Assembly: GCA_902800495.1 (NCBI GenBank)
Contig: CADCET010000021.1
Coordinates: 75,247-139,246 of the forward strand
Length of the DNA stretch: 64,000 nt
Direction of reading: 5' to 3'
From: an uncultured Prevotellaceae bacterium
GTDB lineage: Bacteria; Bacteroidota; Bacteroidia; Bacteroidales; Bacteroidaceae
Positions 51,269 to 60,556 of the stretch are shown here, piece by piece. The position numbers and the translations under genes were made by a program. The first letter of the stretch is position 1. Every line of letters begins with the position of its first letter. The notes beneath the pieces were generated by a model. It saw only the letters and a list, made by a program, of their open reading frames with translations, had not been told where the DNA came from and did no database searches.

Positions 51269-51584
51269 GGTAACACCTCTTACACCAACCCTGATTATCA
51301 GCAGTTTACAGGGATGTTTACCCGCACCAATGGTCGCACCAAGTGTCGCACCAAGTGTCGCACCAAACCTTTCTGCCAATGTTTCACGCCAAAAGCCAGA
51401 AACGTACAAGCCGCTCGTAAAAATTTCCCGGCCGCTCGTAAAAAAATATAAGCCTCTCGTAAATGTTTCACGGTCGGCCGATACTTTCTGGTGTCACCTT
51501 TGGTGCGACTTTAGGTGTCACCAAACTCGAAAAAATAAGCTTTGATTTTCAGATAGTTAAGTGCCAGGTGTAAGAGGTGCTACC
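51269..51584. mobile_element. MITE-like element with terminal inverted repeats
   Basis: GGTAACACCTCTTACACC (51269-51286) and GGTGTAAGAGGTGCTACC (51567-51584) are inverted copies with one mismatch. The inside has no ORF of note but holds GTCGCACCAAGT 12-mers (51333-51368) and their inverse near 51499-51509. No target duplication was seen. Confidence 0.45.
51410..51472. repeat. Three 21-bp repeats, array 3
   Basis: Units at 51410, 51431 and 51452 all begin GCCGCTCGTAAA or GCCTCTCGTAAA. Confidence 0.85.
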
Positions 51585-51604
51585 TATTGTTTCCATAAAA
51601 GTGT

Positions 51605-51639
51605 AAGTACACAGAAGGGACAGCCCCTTCTGTGTACTT
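51605..51639. terminator. Strong hairpin terminator
   Basis: AAGTACACAGAAGGG and CCCTTCTGTGTACTT pair perfectly over 15 bp with a 5-base loop, with T/A-rich flanks. It lies just beyond the 3' end of the BspA-like remnant. Confidence 0.8.
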
Positions 51640-51649
51640 TTCTGTTTCG

Positions 51650-52919
51650 TTAGAGTCCCAATATGATGTGCATTGGGTCGTTGCTATTTTCAATGACGTC
51701 GATGACATCGATGGTTTCCGTCTCGCCCTCGTTCAGCATCGAGGTGGCAATCATTTCGGTGGGAGCAGCCGCCACCACTTCGGTGACGGGCTGCTGATAC
51801 GTCTTTGATTATCTTCTTACCATTACGGATGTAGAGGCCGCTTCGTGGCTGCTCAACCCGACGGCCTTGCAGGTCGTAGACGGCAGACACACCGTCCTGA
51901 CGCTCCACGTCGCTGATGGCCGTTGCCTCGTCCTCATCGTCGAAACTGATGGTGAGTGCGCGGCTGCCAGCTGCCGTCTCTGTGGGTATCTGTAGGTAAG
52001 CGTGGCCAGCTGTCAACGTTGTGCCTCCTGCAGGAACCCGATAGAAGCCTGTGCCGTTGCTGCCGCTACCTAAGACGTAGTTGGCATAGCTGCCGGTAGT
52101 GGCAGACAAGTTCGTTTCAGATGATACGCCTTTCAGCAGGTTGCTGTAAATGCTGTACGACTGTTGGTAGGGTATCTGGTACGTGCCTGACGCACCTTTC
52201 AGCAGCAGTCCTTCTCCAGCAGGCACATCATATACTCTTGTCATGGTCAGCACCCCCGTCTTTCGGTTGAAGCCGCTGCCGATGTAGGCTTTCACGCCAC
52301 TGACCGACGTGAAGTCCACGTCGCTAACAGGGCTGAATGTGACTACACCCTGACTGCCGACCGTCACCGTAGCATAGTCGGCTGCCGAACCAAACGTGAC
52401 TATCACCGTCATATTCGCAGTCACGTTGCTCAACGTCAGCTGTCCGTTCACCACATCTGTCGTTTTGTCCTGACCGTTTACTATCACCTTACTAACTTTA
52501 AACCCGTCATTCGGCGTTAGCGTCAGCACGACATTCGAACCTTCTTTCACATTGAACGTTAGCTGACCGTCTGTAACGTCAGTTGTTCCGTAAGTCACCA
52601 TACCAAAGGCGTTGTCTACTTTGATGGTCATATCGAAGAGCTGTCCACCGCTTTCGATGCTTACAATCTTCTGAAAACCGCTCCATGGAACCGTAGTTTT
52701 GTAATTTTCAATGGCCGACTCTGGCACGTGAAGTGTGGAATAGTTGATGTAGGAACCGTCAAAAGCATTTGAATATGTTGAAGGTACCGTTTCTGCATAG
52801 CAATATACGTCAGTGAGTTGGGGACAGTTTTGGAACGCACCAAACCTGATGCTGGTCACAGAGTTGGGGATGGTGATGCTCGTCAGGCCGGTGCAATTAG
52901 AGAATATATTAAATATTGA
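51650..52919 (-). pseudogene. 5'-truncated BspA-like leucine-rich-repeat surface protein
   Basis: The frame starts in mid-LRR: CTGLTSITIPNSVTSIRFGAF belongs to the BspA-type repeats, but stop codons lie about ten codons upstream, so the signal peptide and most repeats are missing. Beyond come bacterial Ig-like beta domains (about 75-150) and a C-terminal export-like tail, YDLQGRRVEQPRSGLYIRNG. After that the frame reads on through 33 unlikely codons to 51690, while another frame over the same bases runs protein-like to 51650. Both ends therefore look damaged. An in-frame ATG at 52859 could still allow a 389-residue product without a leader. Confidence 0.7.
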
Positions 52920-53068
52920 TAATCAGCAAATTACGTTTTAAATGGTAGAAAAGTGTTTTCATACGATATAGGGCAGTTTTAAATAGGTTGAGATTTAACG
53001 GATTTAACATTCGTTAGGTCAAAATGAGGCATTTGTACAGTTTTTGCTTAATAAAGACAGCCTTAAAA

Positions 53069-55198
53069 TTACATTGCAGCTCTAACAAACAACCCATTAT
53101 TACCATATATCATCTGCACAAAGGGCAAATCCTGCGACTGCTGCTCCATCCACAATTCCTCAAACTGTTTTTTATCAGTTTCACTTGGAGTATTAGGCAT
53201 GTTGGGATGTGAATGCCACTCACCCAAATAACGCACTTGATGATACGTTACTTTTGTTATCCTCTCATATTCCTCTGTTAATCCTTTAAAGCCACGAACA
53301 AACGATATAGGACCATGAATACTGTCCTCTGGGGCAGACACCATATAATATACATAAATGGTATTATGGTCGCGGTCATAACTACCAAACAGGCAACCTC
53401 CAGTTTCCTTATCTGGCGATGCGTCTGTCATTGTTTGTATCTCCTTTTCTACGGCATCGGAAATATGAATCCTAATACCACTCAATACTTCGGTGCGCCA
53501 GTTTGTTATAGTCATCGGCAAACTTGATACTGTCCCATCTTCTGCATTAAAGTGCCAGATACTTAAACATGCTTGCCCCAGTCTATAATACTTTCTGATT
53601 TGTTTTGAAATGATGGCCGACAATACACGTACATTCTCATAGTTAAGAATCATTGACTCTGACCTACAACTGAAACTATTAGTACGGACAGTCTCAGTTT
53701 GTTCCAAATGAAGAGCAAACTTTTCATCAACAATCAGATTACGATAATAATCCATCTCCAACAAATCAAGTCGAGAATACCTATCCTTGTCTTCCATCAG
53801 TAGGACAATCTCATCACCTTTAGGATTCAAGAAAGATGTGCACCTACGATATGTTTGTCCTTCTTGTGCAAGTTTCCTTTCAACAGCTATGGAAGTGCTA
53901 AAATCCATTACCAATTCCGTGTCCCTATAGAGTCGCTCTCTCTCATTTCGGTTCAACGTGAGAAAGTTTCCTTCTATGGCATTTATTTTCTGAAACAAGA
54001 TACCATGATAGGTGTCTTTGATGGAACGAACCTTTGAGGTCATCACCTTGTCAGTGGCAAGCGTATGACGGCTAAGATTATGCGGCAGCAATATATCACA
54101 ATCAACTATATTGATTTCTTCGGAGCATCCTTGTCTCACCAAATGGTCGATTACTGCAGATCCAAGTGTGCCAGTCCCGACAACACTCACTTTATTGAAG
54201 TTGTCTTTGATTCCATTATTGATGGCGTTTCCACAACGTGAAGTCATGAATTCTAAAAGTACCACTTCTACAGACAATTCATAAAACCATTTTTCAAACG
54301 CATCCTTAGTAAGAACCTTCTTTTTTAGTACTATATCCTTAGGAAGGCTGTTTGTCTTGATGAGGAAGAATTCTTGTGAGACCTTTTTATCATCTTTGCT
54401 TGTCTGAGTGATATAGATCGATATAATTAGAGGAAGTGTAGCCTTCCCTGCTATACTTTTTGTTAAAACTGCCAAGAGGCTGTCCGTCAAAGAGAATTGG
54501 TCAGTTGACTGAACGTCTTTCAAGTCTCCCATCGTTTGGGGTATCCGAACAAAATTGCTTGCATGGATTTTTTCTGTAGGGATACCAATCAAATAGTGAG
54601 TAGCTTTGCTTTTCTCAACAAACTCCAATGTAGAAGAATACTTCGTCTTTGGAGAGTACTTAATGTACGGATTACCACCTGAGCGTTCATTCAAAATACA
54701 ACAGACCTCTTGAAACCCGAAAAAAAACTCTAATGGGCGGTTTGTCTCATGCAATTTGTTTATGCTATTCAAGCTAAACCAACGTCTTATTGAATTAAGA
54801 AAATCATGCGCATTAAATTGCGGCCGAATATCAGCAAATGCCACGTCCGATACACACAGTGATACAGGGTGTGCATACGGTTTTGCATTTGAATGAGGTA
54901 ATTCTGTTGGAAAATCTTTTCTTAGCGCATATACTTCTGGTATATTGACGTCTTCAGGATGGCAAATAATTGCAATTTCCTCTTCATCATGTATGTCAAA
55001 AACAGGCTCATCTGGAATTTCAAGATGCGTCAGGCGCATTTTGATAACAGCATCACCCTTCCCATTGACATAACATTGTATATCCTTTGCGAATGGATGT
55101 CCCAGGGCGGCCTTATAGATCGCCTTAGCTCTCGATAGTTTTAGGTATTCACCTCTAATTGGAGAACCCTTGCTTTTTTTATGGTTATAATCTATCAT
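53069..55198 (-). CDS. E2-like / ThiF (E1-like) / JAMM peptidase fusion
   Basis: The 709-residue protein joins all three enzymes of a ubiquitin-like pathway. An E2-like region (about 1-180) has PEVYALRKDFP and PVSLCVSD, with Cys115 as the likely transfer cysteine. An E1/ThiF domain (about 330-560) has the nucleotide loop GTGTLG (341-346), the Asp366 and NLSRH (374-378) adenylation motif and Cys453 in RRCTSFLNP. A JAMM domain (about 585-709) has Glu598 and HSHPNMPNTPSETD (His662, His664, Ser672, Asp675). All catalytic residues are present. It overlaps the upstream MBL gene by ATGA. The layout recalls Cap2/Cap3 of CBASS, but there is no cyclase. Confidence 0.85.
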   Translation of the reverse strand: MIDYNHKKSKGSPIRGEYLKLSRAKAIYKAALGHPFAKDIQCYVNGKGDAVIKMRLTHLEIPDEPVFDIHDEEEIAIICHPEDVNIPEVYALRKDFPTELPHSNAKPYAHPVSLCVSDVAFADIRPQFNAHDFLNSIRRWFSLNSINKLHETNRPLEFFFGFQEVCCILNERSGGNPYIKYSPKTKYSSTLEFVEKSKATHYLIGIPTEKIHASNFVRIPQTMGDLKDVQSTDQFSLTDSLLAVLTKSIAGKATLPLIISIYITQTSKDDKKVSQEFFLIKTNSLPKDIVLKKKVLTKDAFEKWFYELSVEVVLLEFMTSRCGNAINNGIKDNFNKVSVVGTGTLGSAVIDHLVRQGCSEEINIVDCDILLPHNLSRHTLATDKVMTSKVRSIKDTYHGILFQKINAIEGNFLTLNRNERERLYRDTELVMDFSTSIAVERKLAQEGQTYRRCTSFLNPKGDEIVLLMEDKDRYSRLDLLEMDYYRNLIVDEKFALHLEQTETVRTNSFSCRSESMILNYENVRVLSAIISKQIRKYYRLGQACLSIWHFNAEDGTVSSLPMTITNWRTEVLSGIRIHISDAVEKEIQTMTDASPDKETGGCLFGSYDRDHNTIYVYYMVSAPEDSIHGPISFVRGFKGLTEEYERITKVTYHQVRYLGEWHSHPNMPNTPSETDKKQFEELWMEQQSQDLPFVQMIYGNNGLFVRAAM

Positions 55199-56331
55199 CT
55201 GCCAGCTCGTGGTGCAGGATTGGAAACAGACGATGCTCCCGCTACTGTAGCATTCTCTCTAAGTGTCTTTCCGTTTTCGTTAATTTTAAAGACAATAGGC
55301 TGTGGTATACTACCCACTTTACTGTGTGTAGCGGTATTAAGGAAATGTGATGAACCAGACTTCAGCTTTTTTACATATTGCTGTTTAGCTTCGTAGCAAG
55401 GAGGATTGTTATTATCATTTTTTATTTCATTTGAAGAGGCTATAATATGAGCATAATTACCAATCTGCTTGTCCAATATGGCCTCCGCAGACGGTTTAAT
55501 TTCTTTCTTATTATCAGGTTCATTGAAGAAAGACCAAGAGCAATGATGAGGAGCAAGGAAGATATTCCACTTCAGCTTTTCTTCATCTGTGTTATTGTCA
55601 AGTATGTGTTGCCAGATTTCGTGTTCTGCATCACCTCCCATCAGCACGCGGCTCTTGTAACCCGTGTAACCGTCTATTTTAAAACCAAACTGCACAACGA
55701 CTGAAGTTGCATTCTTGTCGTCATACTTCTTGCTGGTCTCAACATCCTCCTTAAATGGAGCATGAACGAAAATTTCCAACCAAGATAGGCTCGTTCCATG
55801 AACAGTTGTAACAAGTTTTCCCGGAACATAACAATATCGGCTATCGAACTCTTTGTCTTTATCGTATCCAATAATCCTTAGATAATTACCTTTTGATCCT
55901 TTAAAGTCTGCATCTTCGTCGTACAGTTTTCTACGTCGCTTGGCTTCTTTGCGAACATCTTCTGCAGGTGCAGACAAGTCATTCTTTAAACCACGAGGAG
56001 TAATCCATAGCTCTTCTATAATAATCTCATCCTTGTTTTTGTCCTTATCATAATCAGCCACATCACCATGATAAAAGTTTCCGGCAAATCCTTTACAATG
56101 ATCGTCATGAGGATGTGTACTGATAAAGAGGTCTACAAAAGGACGCCCCGATCCATCTTTTTTTAACTCACTTAGCAAATCTGCTTTTACGTCAAACATC
56201 ACCTGCTTTCCATGGCCATCAGTCAGGTCTGATAATATTTGACAATCCACAATAATTGTCTTGCCATTATCCAATTTTATCAACGTGCAATCTGCATTGC
56301 CAACAGGGTAATACTTGATAATATGTTCCAT
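55195..56331 (-). CDS. ComEC-like MBL-fold metallohydrolase, first of two
   Basis: The 378-residue soluble protein has the MBL motifs STHPHDDHCKG (residues 71-80), VLMGGDAEHE and IFLAPHHCSW, like the C-terminal domain of ComEC/Rec2. It has no membrane part and no signal peptide. Residues after about 355 form a flexible Ser/Pro/Ala/Gly tail ending NPAPRAGR. Its partners suggest a nuclease or phosphodiesterase effector in the conjugation cassette (inference). It is not a beta-lactamase. The stop overlaps the next gene's ATG. Confidence 0.85.
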   Translation of the reverse strand: MEHIIKYYPVGNADCTLIKLDNGKTIIVDCQILSDLTDGHGKQVMFDVKADLLSELKKDGSGRPFVDLFISTHPHDDHCKGFAGNFYHGDVADYDKDKNKDEIIIEELWITPRGLKNDLSAPAEDVRKEAKRRRKLYDEDADFKGSKGNYLRIIGYDKDKEFDSRYCYVPGKLVTTVHGTSLSWLEIFVHAPFKEDVETSKKYDDKNATSVVVQFGFKIDGYTGYKSRVLMGGDAEHEIWQHILDNNTDEEKLKWNIFLAPHHCSWSFFNEPDNKKEIKPSAEAILDKQIGNYAHIIASSNEIKNDNNNPPCYEAKQQYVKKLKSGSSHFLNTATHSKVGSIPQPIVFKINENGKTLRENATVAGASSVSNPAPRAGR

Positions 56332-56342
56332 AACTTAATTTT

Positions 56343-57083
56343 TTAGTAATTATTCTTATCATCATCCAAATTCAAGAAGACGTTATATAATCTCTTAGCA
56401 TATCTTCTACCATTTGTATATGCAAACCATGTGGTAAAAAACGAGACCATAACACAGGTAATTCCTCCCCACAAGAAAAAGCGTCCAAGTGGTAACGACA
56501 TGCCCCACCTGTTGATAGCTGCAAGGGCAAACAAGACAATACCATCCATAAATATTGCCGCAGTTAGGTTACGATAAAAACCATAAATGCAGTTATAATC
56601 GAACAGTATATCATCGAATCTGGTTACATCCAACAACCAATTAACAGCTTCATCTACACGCTTTACATATTTCTTATTCTTGTAAGTCTTGTGCTTAAAC
56701 GACTGAAGGTCTATCCCCTTTTTGGATTTGATCTTCTTTCGTATAGCGGTTTTGTTTTCCTCAGTAAACACATCATCGTCGGCATAAAGCATCGAAGTTG
56801 TCGGCTTCAACCTGTCACAAAACAAGATCTTGCCAGGATATACCAACGAAATGTCTCTTAGCACAAGTCGCAATAAGAAAAACAGTGCAGAACTGATAGC
56901 ACCCAATGACAAGACATAGACCAAAGCCTTGCCCCACATTTTGGTTTCAAGAAACTCGTTAAATCCCATTGCGAGTCCCACAAAGATTGGGACTATGAGG
57001 AAAATATAGGCAGGCTTTATACGTGCCTTGCTATAATAAACTTTACTACGCTTTTCTTTTGTCTCTTTATCTATTTGTTTCAT
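56343..57083 (-). CDS. Four-helix membrane protein of the conjugation cassette
   Basis: The 246-residue protein has two membrane helices near the N-terminus (about 22-42 and 50-75), a soluble middle with FKHKTYKNKKYVKRVDEAVNWLLD, and two C-terminal helices (about 175-195 and 205-228). I do not recognise the family. ATG 57083 is preferred over an upstream start that lies inside the next gene. A membrane partner in a defence cassette may be the pore-forming effector or anchor (inference). Confidence 0.72.
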   Translation of the reverse strand: MKQIDKETKEKRSKVYYSKARIKPAYIFLIVPIFVGLAMGFNEFLETKMWGKALVYVLSLGAISSALFFLLRLVLRDISLVYPGKILFCDRLKPTTSMLYADDDVFTEENKTAIRKKIKSKKGIDLQSFKHKTYKNKKYVKRVDEAVNWLLDVTRFDDILFDYNCIYGFYRNLTAAIFMDGIVLFALAAINRWGMSLPLGRFFLWGGITCVMVSFFTTWFAYTNGRRYAKRLYNVFLNLDDDKNNY

Positions 57084-57091
57084 TTTTTTTA

Positions 57092-58108
57092 TTATTTTGC
57101 AGGATAATAGAACAAATGCCAATAACCTGGATTATCTGTATTCATGACAGCACCATCTTTTTTGAAGAATTCTTTCCTATATGCAGCTGCAAATGTTTCA
57201 TTCGAGCAACTCACATGCATCTCTCCGTTAAAAATGTCAACTAAGATATTACCGCCTTGATTATTTTGAATATGTTCAAGGTCCTTCGAATTCCATTTGT
57301 CGTATGCTAAATGCTGGCATTTCGCATTGCCAATCAGTGTGAGTTTTGGTTTCATTATATCCAAGAATGTAAAATCCTTGTCACTATCTCTTCCATGATG
57401 AGGAGCTATAAGCACATCAAGGTTGGAAACTTCATCTTTATGGTTTTCAAGTAAGTGTGTTATCGTGCCCATATCAGCATCGCCACAAAACAGAATCTTT
57501 CGTCCTTGGACGCAATATAAGATAACGTACGAACTATCATTCCAGTTTTGTGCCTCTTCAGCAGCTTTCAGTAAATCCTTTGTAGGGGCGAGTATCTTAA
57601 TAAAGTCATCTTTCAGTATACCATTATCATCTTCAGCATAATATTTATTCGTGCTACCGTCATAATAGAATAAAGCTTTGGGATTTTTACTATTCTTCCT
57701 TAACTTCATATAGCAGTCCCAATCTTGTTTCAAAAAGCGTCCAGATTTACCATTCTCATCAAAATCCTGCTTCTTTGTATTTTCTGTATCCCAGAAATTC
57801 CAGATGGGGAAACTGTCACTTAGATTCTTCAACCCATCCATATGATCCATATCGGGATGTGTTTGAATGTATCTAAATATACTCCTAACATTGTGTCTCT
57901 TTAAATATTTAACAGGATTGGTCGGATATGCTTTCTGATTATAATTACCCCTAAGCCGGTTAACAGAATCTGCACTGAACATTTCTGTCAAAGGTACTTT
58001 CTCTTCAACATTGCCACAACAGATGTCAATCATAGTTACATTGCCGTTATCATGCTCTATAATTGAGCAATCACCTTCATCTACGTTCAAAAAATGTATT
58101 TTTGCCAT
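57092..58108 (-). CDS. ComEC-like MBL-fold metallohydrolase, second of two
   Basis: The 338-residue protein has VDEGDCSIIE at the N-terminus, THPDMDHMDG (His84, Asp86, Asp88, His89; the Asp variant seen in many ComEC-like proteins), ILFCGDADMG and VLIAPHHGRDS. It is diverged from the first MBL protein and lacks its tail. It is the first gene of the four-gene minus-strand operon; the gap to the membrane gene is 8 bases. No clear TAnnTTTG element was found upstream. Confidence 0.85.
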   Translation of the reverse strand: MAKIHFLNVDEGDCSIIEHDNGNVTMIDICCGNVEEKVPLTEMFSADSVNRLRGNYNQKAYPTNPVKYLKRHNVRSIFRYIQTHPDMDHMDGLKNLSDSFPIWNFWDTENTKKQDFDENGKSGRFLKQDWDCYMKLRKNSKNPKALFYYDGSTNKYYAEDDNGILKDDFIKILAPTKDLLKAAEEAQNWNDSSYVILYCVQGRKILFCGDADMGTITHLLENHKDEVSNLDVLIAPHHGRDSDKDFTFLDIMKPKLTLIGNAKCQHLAYDKWNSKDLEHIQNNQGGNILVDIFNGEMHVSCSNETFAAAYRKEFFKKDGAVMNTDNPGYWHLFYYPAK

Positions 58109-58305
58109 AGGCTATATGTTTTTATAGGGAGCAACATTACTCCAATATAACTCATTGCAAAGTCTGTGCCCAAAGCTTATTTCACAAGATGTATGAAAGA
58201 TTGGCATAATCTGTGGTCTGTTGCATGTCATTCTGGCAGGTCTCCATATCTCAGAATAAAGTGAGGACAGAATTCTCAGTTTCCTATCCTCACTAATTCA
58301 ATGCA

Positions 58306-59190
58306 TCAGAACGTATATCCGTTCACGCTGTCCCAATCTGGATCGGCGGTGAGGCGGAAGGTGCCGTCGGAGGTCTGGCCGCTGCCGCCATTACCAAAAA
58401 AACTGCCAGTGTAGCGGGTAATCTGGTTGCGGGTGACGGGGATGTTCTCAAAGATGCGCTCCTTCACCGTGTTGTCGTTGGCATCAAGTGCGGTGACGGT
58501 GAGCTTCGTCAGCACGTCTTCCTCAGTGTGGGGCAGGGTGAAGATTTCATAAAGTCCATCGTCGGTAACAGGACGGATCTCCGTCTGCTTCGAGTTGACG
58601 CAGCCATAGCCTGCCGATGGCGAGAATGTGGAAGAACCGCCCGTGTAGTAGAACTTGAACTTTGTCACCGTGCACGGGATTTCCTCGTCGGTCAACACCA
58701 TGCGGAACATGGCGACGGCACGGGTCAGCGTGAGGTTGTAGGACTGCACCTCGGAGGTCACAACCAGGTCACCATAGTAATAGAAGGTGTCGGTCACTTT
58801 ATTGTTCGGGAACGTCACCTTCTCGGTCGAGGTAATCGTGGCCGAGCCTTCGCCGTTGTGGGCAATGACCACAAGCTGGTACGTCCCGGCAGCGAGTGTC
58901 AGGGCGACAGTGCCAAACGACGCGTCGCCCTCTTTCTGCGCCACGGTCTTGACCTTCGTGCCATCATCATCGAAGATGGCGATGTTCAGACGCGAGCATA
59001 GTTCCGTGATGTCAGTGGCGGCACGGGTAGCTGCACGGTTTCCACTATTGCCAAATGCCTCCTGCTCATACTGTGTCATGTGGAGGATGACATTCGCCTC
59101 TTTTCTTGTGACTGCATCCTCTTCGCCAAGGATAGGCTTCTCACACGCTGCTACCAGCAGGGCGAGAGCGAAAAACAAATACTTCTTCAT
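58306..59190 (-). CDS. FimB/Mfa2-type fimbrial lipoprotein
   Basis: The 294-residue lipoprotein has a lipobox (LVAACEK, Cys 16). It has the two-lobed beta fold pattern of Bacteroidales fimbrial anchors: NIAIFDDDGTKV, LAAGTYQLVVIAHNG and LTRAVAMFRMVLTDEEIP. Such proteins anchor or terminate type V pili at the cell surface. It follows the other lipoprotein gene by 6 bases. Confidence 0.82.
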   Translation of the reverse strand: MKKYLFFALALLVAACEKPILGEEDAVTRKEANVILHMTQYEQEAFGNSGNRAATRAATDITELCSRLNIAIFDDDGTKVKTVAQKEGDASFGTVALTLAAGTYQLVVIAHNGEGSATITSTEKVTFPNNKVTDTFYYYGDLVVTSEVQSYNLTLTRAVAMFRMVLTDEEIPCTVTKFKFYYTGGSSTFSPSAGYGCVNSKQTEIRPVTDDGLYEIFTLPHTEEDVLTKLTVTALDANDNTVKERIFENIPVTRNQITRYTGSFFGNGGSGQTSDGTFRLTADPDWDSVNGYTF

Positions 59191-59196
59191 GGCGGT

Positions 59197-60504
59197 TTAG
59201 TCTTTAGTGATAGAAACGATGGCGACAGGACGGAGGTTAATGCCTGTGAGATAATTGGCAGAGCCAGTTGCGCCAGTAGCCAGATTGTACTGACAATAAT
59301 TCCCGTTGTTATTCTTATAGAGGTAGATTCCGGCTGCAGGTGCAGGAGTCACGTCGTTCCGTGCTGCTGCAAAGGCATCCACCTGCGCTTTGGTTGGCAC
59401 CGTCCAGTCGCTGATGCCGTCCACGCCGAGGCTTGCCAGGGCTGACTCTGCATCACTGGCACTCGTCACCGCCCGCTCGTTGGGCGAAAGCAGCATAACC
59501 TCAGCCGACTGCTCATCATCTTCCACCGTCACGGCAAGCACGTAGCATCCTTGGTACGTGTCACCGACCGATGGGAAGTCCTGCGTATCACCACCATTAT
59601 CCCCACCGTTATTGTCACTCCCCGACGTACTACTGCCATCCTCGTCGAACGTAAAGCTAATCGTCCTTTCCCCAAGCCACGTTGCGCCCGTGATAGTTCC
59701 AGTCAGGTTCACGCCCACGGCCTCGGTATAGGTTCCGTCAATATTGATTTTATATCCCGCCTCCAGTTCGTCGCTGGTACTGTAGGTATAAGTCTTCGTT
59801 GTGCCTCCCACAGTGATGTTCACACTCATGCTGGCGGGCTGACTGCTTGGTGGCAGCAGATAGGCACTGCCGCTGTTCTTCCACGTCCTCCCGTCCTCCT
59901 GCTTCGTCAACGTAATGGTGCTACTGCCGTTCGTCGAGCTGTACGTCCAGCCAATGGTCAGGCTATGCCATAGCGGGGCAATCGTCACCGTGACAGCCGT
60001 AGCCGTCGAGGGCACCTTCTTGATGGTCACGTCCTGAATCAGCATCGTCTTTCTCGTCATGCCCAGCGTGACGGTATTCGTCCCGCCGTCCACCAGCGTC
60101 ACCGTAGCCGAAGCCGTCATCAGATCGGTCAGTTCCTTTCCCTCTTGTAGTGTAATCGCCGATGATGTCAAAGCGTCCGACACTGAAGGCAGGACATAGT
60201 CCGATACCGACACTCCCCCCACAGCATACACCGAATACGTCCCCTCCGTCAGTGCGACGTTCAGTGTCTGCCCTTCGCCGCCGATGGTCTGTGATGCCTT
60301 GCACTCGTCACCCTCGAACACATACACCGCAACAGGGTATGCCACCGTTGCTCCGTCGCCCGATGCTCCACGTGTCCGCACCTGCAATACGGAGTTACCA
60401 ACCTGACCCGTCGTAGAAACTGCCGCTTCGTCCTCGAGCCCTTTCTCACACGCAGTCAGCCCCAGCACTGCCAGGGCTGACGCAAACAATGTTTTTGTTT
60501 TCAT
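59197..60504 (-). CDS. Fimbrillin-like surface lipoprotein
   Basis: The 435-residue lipoprotein has a lipobox (GLTACEK, Cys 19), then FimB/Mfa2-like beta strands (VAVYVFEGDE, EGTYSVYAVGGVS). A Ser/Gly/Asn/Asp linker (SSTSGSDNNGGDNGGDTQ, about 300-320) leads to a C-terminal part ending in NLRPVAIVSITKD. It is probably a pilin-related or adhesin protein. ATG 60504 begins the lipoprotein leader. A palindrome resembling the TetR operator lies 53-70 bases upstream. Confidence 0.75.
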   Translation of the reverse strand: MKTKTLFASALAVLGLTACEKGLEDEAAVSTTGQVGNSVLQVRTRGASGDGATVAYPVAVYVFEGDECKASQTIGGEGQTLNVALTEGTYSVYAVGGVSVSDYVLPSVSDALTSSAITLQEGKELTDLMTASATVTLVDGGTNTVTLGMTRKTMLIQDVTIKKVPSTATAVTVTIAPLWHSLTIGWTYSSTNGSSTITLTKQEDGRTWKNSGSAYLLPPSSQPASMSVNITVGGTTKTYTYSTSDELEAGYKINIDGTYTEAVGVNLTGTITGATWLGERTISFTFDEDGSSTSGSDNNGGDNGGDTQDFPSVGDTYQGCYVLAVTVEDDEQSAEVMLLSPNERAVTSASDAESALASLGVDGISDWTVPTKAQVDAFAAARNDVTPAPAAGIYLYKNNNGNYCQYNLATGATGSANYLTGINLRPVAIVSITKD

Positions 60505-60556
60505 TTCATACAATTTTGTAGGTTTTGGGAATTTCCCCAAGCGCTAGACGTTCAAA

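Larger units (their letters stand above)
50739..51649. other. Repeat-rich non-coding region
   Basis: It holds three 23-bp repeats (51157-51225), a MITE-like segment with 18-bp terminal inverted repeats (51269-51584) that encloses four 12-mers and the third 21-bp array, and a strong hairpin (51605-51639). Stretches around 50770-50950 look like decayed coding sequence with stops in every frame; no gene is supported. Confidence 0.65.

Noticed and set aside
51157-51472. CRISPR array
   Set aside because: The repeats are tandem without spacers of constant length, units are only 12-23 bp, and no cas gene is present.
53069-55198. CBASS system
   Set aside because: E1, E2 and JAMM functions are present, but no CD-NTase (cyclase) gene is in the neighbourhood.
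55195-58108. Antibiotic-resistance beta-lactamases
   Set aside because: The MBL-fold proteins resemble ComEC-type hydrolases, lack signal peptides and sit in a conjugation cassette.
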